NCBI GenBank assembly: GCA_958510825.1
Contig: OY294049.1
Span: forward strand, 9,672,001-9,736,000
Origin: Brachypterus glaber
Lineage: Eukaryota > Arthropoda > Insecta > Coleoptera > Kateretidae
DNA: 64,000 nucleotides
Direction: 5' to 3'
Each line of letters starts with the position of its first letter. The first letter of the stretch is position 1. Under the pieces are notes generated by a model. It did no database searches, was not told the DNA's origin, and saw only the letters and a program-made list of their open reading frames with translations. Made by a program: the position numbers and the translations under genes. Shown piece after piece: positions 60,491 through 64,000 of the stretch.

Positions 60491-60715
60491 AATTTTTGTT
60501 GCAAAAAAACGTTGCAAACTTCCGCTTCATGAAAAATGTTATAATGCGGGGGCCCCACTACAATTACTGCAAAATCGACATCATGAATTGTGTTTTGAGA
60601 TCTATGAAAATTATGAATTACGAAAAAGCAGACTTAACGAAAAAACTGTATGTTTCCTAGAGAAATATATTAAATTAAAAAAATATATATGATTATTCAT
60701 CGTACCTCCTCTCAG

Positions 60716-61615
60716 CATGGGCGGATTTAGAGGGGGTCATGTCCCCCCAGCGAGATATATTAGCATAGAACGAGGGGCTGACCGCGAGGAAATCTTTTGT
60801 ACAAGCCAAAGGAACTCAGGAGGAACTCTGGAGGAACTCTGAAGAACTCTTGAGGAACTCCGAGGAACTCTGAGGAACTCTGGAGGAACTCCGAGGAACT
60901 CCGGAGGAACTCCGAGGAACTCTTTGCAAAAAGGAACTCTTTTGTACAAATTTCAGACGCGGTCAGAAACAATTATTATTTATTACCCTTTCAAACTAGA
61001 TGAGCCGTTACAAACACCTTATCAAAACATCCTACCTTTGTTTTTGTTTCGAAGGGGCGCCAAGTTTGGTAGAAACGCCCCTTCAGGGGCACTAAGCGCT
61101 AAGTTTTGTAGAAACACCGTCAGGGACAAAGCTTTTTTTTTTAGAAGGTAATTTTGGGGCTCCAATTTTTGTATCGAAGGGGCGCCAAGTTTGGTAGAAA
61201 CCGTCAGGGACAAAGCTTTTTCGTAAAGGTAATTTTAGGGCGCCAATTTTTGTTTTGAAGGGGCGCCAAGCCTTGGTTGAAACCGTCAGGGACAAGGCTT
61301 TTTTTTTTGAGGGTGCCTTATTGGCAGTAGTGCTTGCATAGCGGTAATTTCTACGGCTTATTTGGCAATTACCCCTTTCAGAGAGGAACTCTTAAGGAAC
61401 ACAGGAGAGAACTCCCAAGGAACTCTGGAGGAACTCCGAGGAACTCCGAGGAACTCCGAAGGAACTCTGAGGAACTCTTTGCAAAAAGGAACTCTTTTGT
61501 ACAAATTTCAGACGAGGTCGGCCCCTCGGCATAGAAATTAATTCAAAATTATATTTTTGGTGAATGCGATTTTTTTTTCTTATGGAATAAATGAAATGAA
61601 ATAAATCCGCCCCTG
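60716..61615. mobile_element. hAT-like element carrying a nested insertion
   Basis: Ends CATGGGCGGATTTAGAGG and ATAAATCCGCCCCTG, flanked by an exact 8-bp duplication CCTCTCAG (60708-60715 and 61616-61623). Without the nested piece it matches the 159-bp element at 61921. Confidence 0.85.
60771..61528. mobile_element. Nested hAT-like element with GAGGAACTCYG minisatellites
   Basis: Ends CGAGGGGCTGACCGCG and CGAGGTCGGCCCCTCG, flanked by an exact 8-bp GCATAGAA (60763-60770 and 61529-61536). It holds two arrays of an 11-12-bp unit GAGGAACTC(C/T)G (60806-60925 and 61382-61490) and three copies of an 80-90-bp unit with AAGGGGCGCCAAG and ACCGTCAGGGACAA (about 61050-61300). Confidence 0.8.
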
Positions 61616-61920
61616 CCTCTCAGAATCTTCCTCGTCATGCTAAAAAACCCAAAATATTCCATTTTTTATCCGAAAACTTTTAATTTCATAATAAACCTAG
61701 ATATAATGTTGTGGAGACATCTGTGCTTGCATAAGAAAGAAACCTTACTTAATATTATTGCGGCCTTTAATTTTAATAAACATATTTTTAAAACTAAAAT
61801 ATACTACCTTGTATACTATCGTTTGTGCTTTTATGTATACTGTGTTGTATATAATACACAGTGTATTGTGTATGTAACTTTTATTCAAAATCCAATAACA
61901 ACAGTCGGTTTAGTTCCTAT

Positions 61921-62079
61921 CATGGGCGGATTTAGGGGGGGGGGTAGGGGGGGCCATGCCCCCCCCCCCCCAGCGAGATATATTAGCATAGAAATACCTT
62001 CAAAATTGCATTTTTGGTGAAAGCGCAATATTTTTCCTTATGTATGCCCCCCCCTTAAAATGAAATAAATCCGCCCCTG
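61921..62079. mobile_element. 159-bp hAT-like MITE
   Basis: Ends CATGGGCGGATTTAGGG and AAATAAATCCGCCCCTG with exact 8-bp duplication GTTCCTAT (61913-61920 and 62080-62087). Confidence 0.9.
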
Positions 62080-62449
62080 GTTCCTATGCTCACAATGTAT
62101 AATAACCGTGATAATAAAAGTGGACAAAACGAACACTAGTCGATTGCAGCGCCCCAACTCAACTACAAACTAAGGGGTAAAGTAGTAATCTCGTTAGCAT
62201 TCAATGTATTTATGACAAACCTTTTTATTTTTATTTTATAGTGTTATTATTAAATAACACTATAACCTAAATTCTAGTTTTTTTTTTAATTTTTATTTGA
62301 CTTTTATTGTTTAAGCCCTTGGCAGTGCAGTGAAAATAACGTTTTCGTGTCAAAAATTTGCTTTTTTTTTTTTTTGAAAAATATATTATATATTGTATGT
62401 TTTTGAGTCGCTAAATCTGAATCAGAGGTCAGAATTTAAAAGCTTCAAA

Positions 62450-62775
62450 ATGACGGATCCAATATGGCGGATTATATTGGAGGTTTTTTGGGGTCGCTGA
62501 TTACGAATCTGGTGCCAGTTTTACAAAATTCAAAATATCGGATCCAATATGGCGGTTTAATTTATCCTATAAACTTCAAAAAATTTAATCCTCCATGTTG
62601 GATCCGCCATTGGCACCAGATTTGTAATCAGCGACCCCAAAAACCTCCAAGTACCAAGTTTCAAGCAAATCCGAGCAACTTTTAAATATCTAATCCGCCA
62701 TATTGGGTCCGCTATTTTAAATTTTGGAAAACTGACATCAGATTCGTAATCAGCGACTCCAAAAACCCCGTGATG
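62450..62775. repeat. Repeat array with TCCAATATGGCGG motifs in both orientations
   Basis: ATGGCGGAT/ATCCGCCAT-type motifs occur at least five times, with GGGTCGCTGATTACGAATCT and its inverse. The open frame is not a gene. Confidence 0.6.
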
Positions 62776-63434
62776 TTATAAAATCATGCAAAATAAACTA
62801 ATGGTAAACTGATAATTTTAGATGCTTCTTAGCGGTCATACTCATTAATGGACGAACTTTTTTTGCCTCTATAGAGGTCAATCACTGTGAAGGGGTTAAC
62901 TTAAAAAAAATTATACAATTCTTTAAGTTCTTTATCGATTATTTTATTTTTATATCTCCCGCTATTTTTTAACTAAACCGACTGCTGTTGTTGGATTTTG
63001 CTTTGATTATATTTATTTTTTAACATGCGCCTTCACCAAAACTTAAAAAAGTAAGATACTAAGAAACATCAACATATAAATTATTACTTGTAAAGTTTTT
63101 TTTGTGTATTTTTAATTCATATATTTTCTTTCATATTTTCTTAAAGCCCAAAAAACCCTAGGTTAAAATAACTAGTATAGTTTTTAAGTTTTGAGCGCGG
63201 TGTATAAAAATTTTACCTACTTATTGGGGATTCTGTAAACTTTTTTTTTAAATAATAAAAATATCTCATTTAGTAAATTAAATTTATTGATGCCTATGGG
63301 CATTATTATAGATATACTATTATAATTTTATTAAAAGTAAATTTAGAGTATTTTAAAAACTTACGAAATCAAGCGAAACAAAGCGAGAAATAAAGTGTAA
63401 AAAATATTTTCTGCAATTTAATTACAGGCTACCG

Positions 63435-63735
63435 GTATGGTCCAGTCAATTAATACATGTAAATTGCAATAATTGTACACAGGCTGATATTTTAAAGGCT
63501 AGTAGTGGATGGTAACAGAAAACTCCTGTTATTTTTTCGCCGGGTGATTTGCGTAAGGGCTATCTTGTATTTTAGGGGTGAGTTGCTTAATATGCGTCTT
63601 ACGATAAAAATTCATATAACCAATTTTGTTAAGGAGGTAATTTACAATAACTTTTGTTTGGATCATTTTTTTAATATATTAATAATAATCGAGTTAATTC
63701 AAAAATACCCATGTTGGAGGTGAAGTAATTTTTAT
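63435..63735. repeat. Single arm of the AGTCCAGT family
   Basis: It starts GTCCAGTCAATTAATACATG and follows the family through GTTAAGGAGG. Confidence 0.65.
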
Positions 63736-64000
63736 TCTTTATAAAAATAAAGTAAAACAGTTTTAATAACATAAATACAACTTAAAATATATTTTTTACT
63801 CTATGGCATGAAGACATACCTATGAATGGGACATTTTATTCGCTAAAGGCAAAAGGAAACTGTTTGAATCTGATGAATCTTAGAATTATTGAATGGGACA
63901 AACTTCGCTTCCTTGAATGGGACAACTATTTTATTGCATATTTTATTCCTATCAATCTATTAAATAGAATATAGATTCTATTTTAGATAAGAAATGACTC

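Noticed and set aside
61637..62020. 127-codon open frame
   Set aside because: The end lies in a poly-C hAT-like MITE; no domain was recognised.

Overview
The window looks like nuclear DNA from an insect. It is very A+T-rich, its genes are split by GT-AG introns, and it holds a chemosensory protein (OS-D/CSP) gene, a family found almost entirely in arthropods. I cannot fix the order. The density of transposable elements suggests a large, repeat-rich genome of the kind seen in many beetles and hemipterans. Nothing bacterial or viral was recognised: no operons, Shine-Dalgarno spacing, CRISPR array or canonical tRNA/rRNA gene.

Three host genes can be rebuilt from splice sites. (1) 890-3943, minus: the 5' six coding exons of a coiled-coil protein whose N-terminus resembles HAUS5/Dgt5, a subunit of the augmin complex of the mitotic spindle. 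The gene runs off the left edge. (2) 4292-8614, plus: a complete ANKRD49-like ankyrin-repeat gene of 3 or 4 coding exons, divergent from gene 1 across about 350 bp that must hold both promoters. (3) 38677-17362, minus: a chemosensory protein gene with a 232-nt first exon and a second exon coding the rest, separated by a 20.3-kb intron. The joined protein has the exact family cysteine spacing CX6CX18CX2C and an unusual Ser/Thr/Pro-rich tail of about 190 residues.

Almost everything else is repeat. Most elements are non-autonomous DNA transposons with long inverted repeats (foldback elements and MITEs). They include hAT-like elements with exact 8-bp target duplications (1392-1994; 60716-61615 with another nested in it; 61921-62079), elements at TA sites (6978-8433, 8632-9531), a 3-bp-TSD MITE beside the CSP first exon (38262-38411), and several near-perfect palindromes (10348-10693, 27411-27546, 55303-55715). 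A pair of tRNA-related SINE copies lies in opposite orientation at 30.3 and 33.2 kb. Two coding relics of selfish elements are visible: an HTH_psq DNA-binding fragment at 32468-32623 and the C-terminal end of a LINE reverse transcriptase near 53250-53644.

From about 38.7 kb to the right edge I find no host gene. That region is repeats, simple sequence and unassigned A+T-rich DNA. I did not find a convincing undescribed system. The best leads are the long-tailed, long-intron chemosensory gene, the hammerhead-like core conserved in one palindromic MITE family, the near-perfect palindromes that could yield long hairpin RNA, and the nested hAT element with an internal minisatellite.
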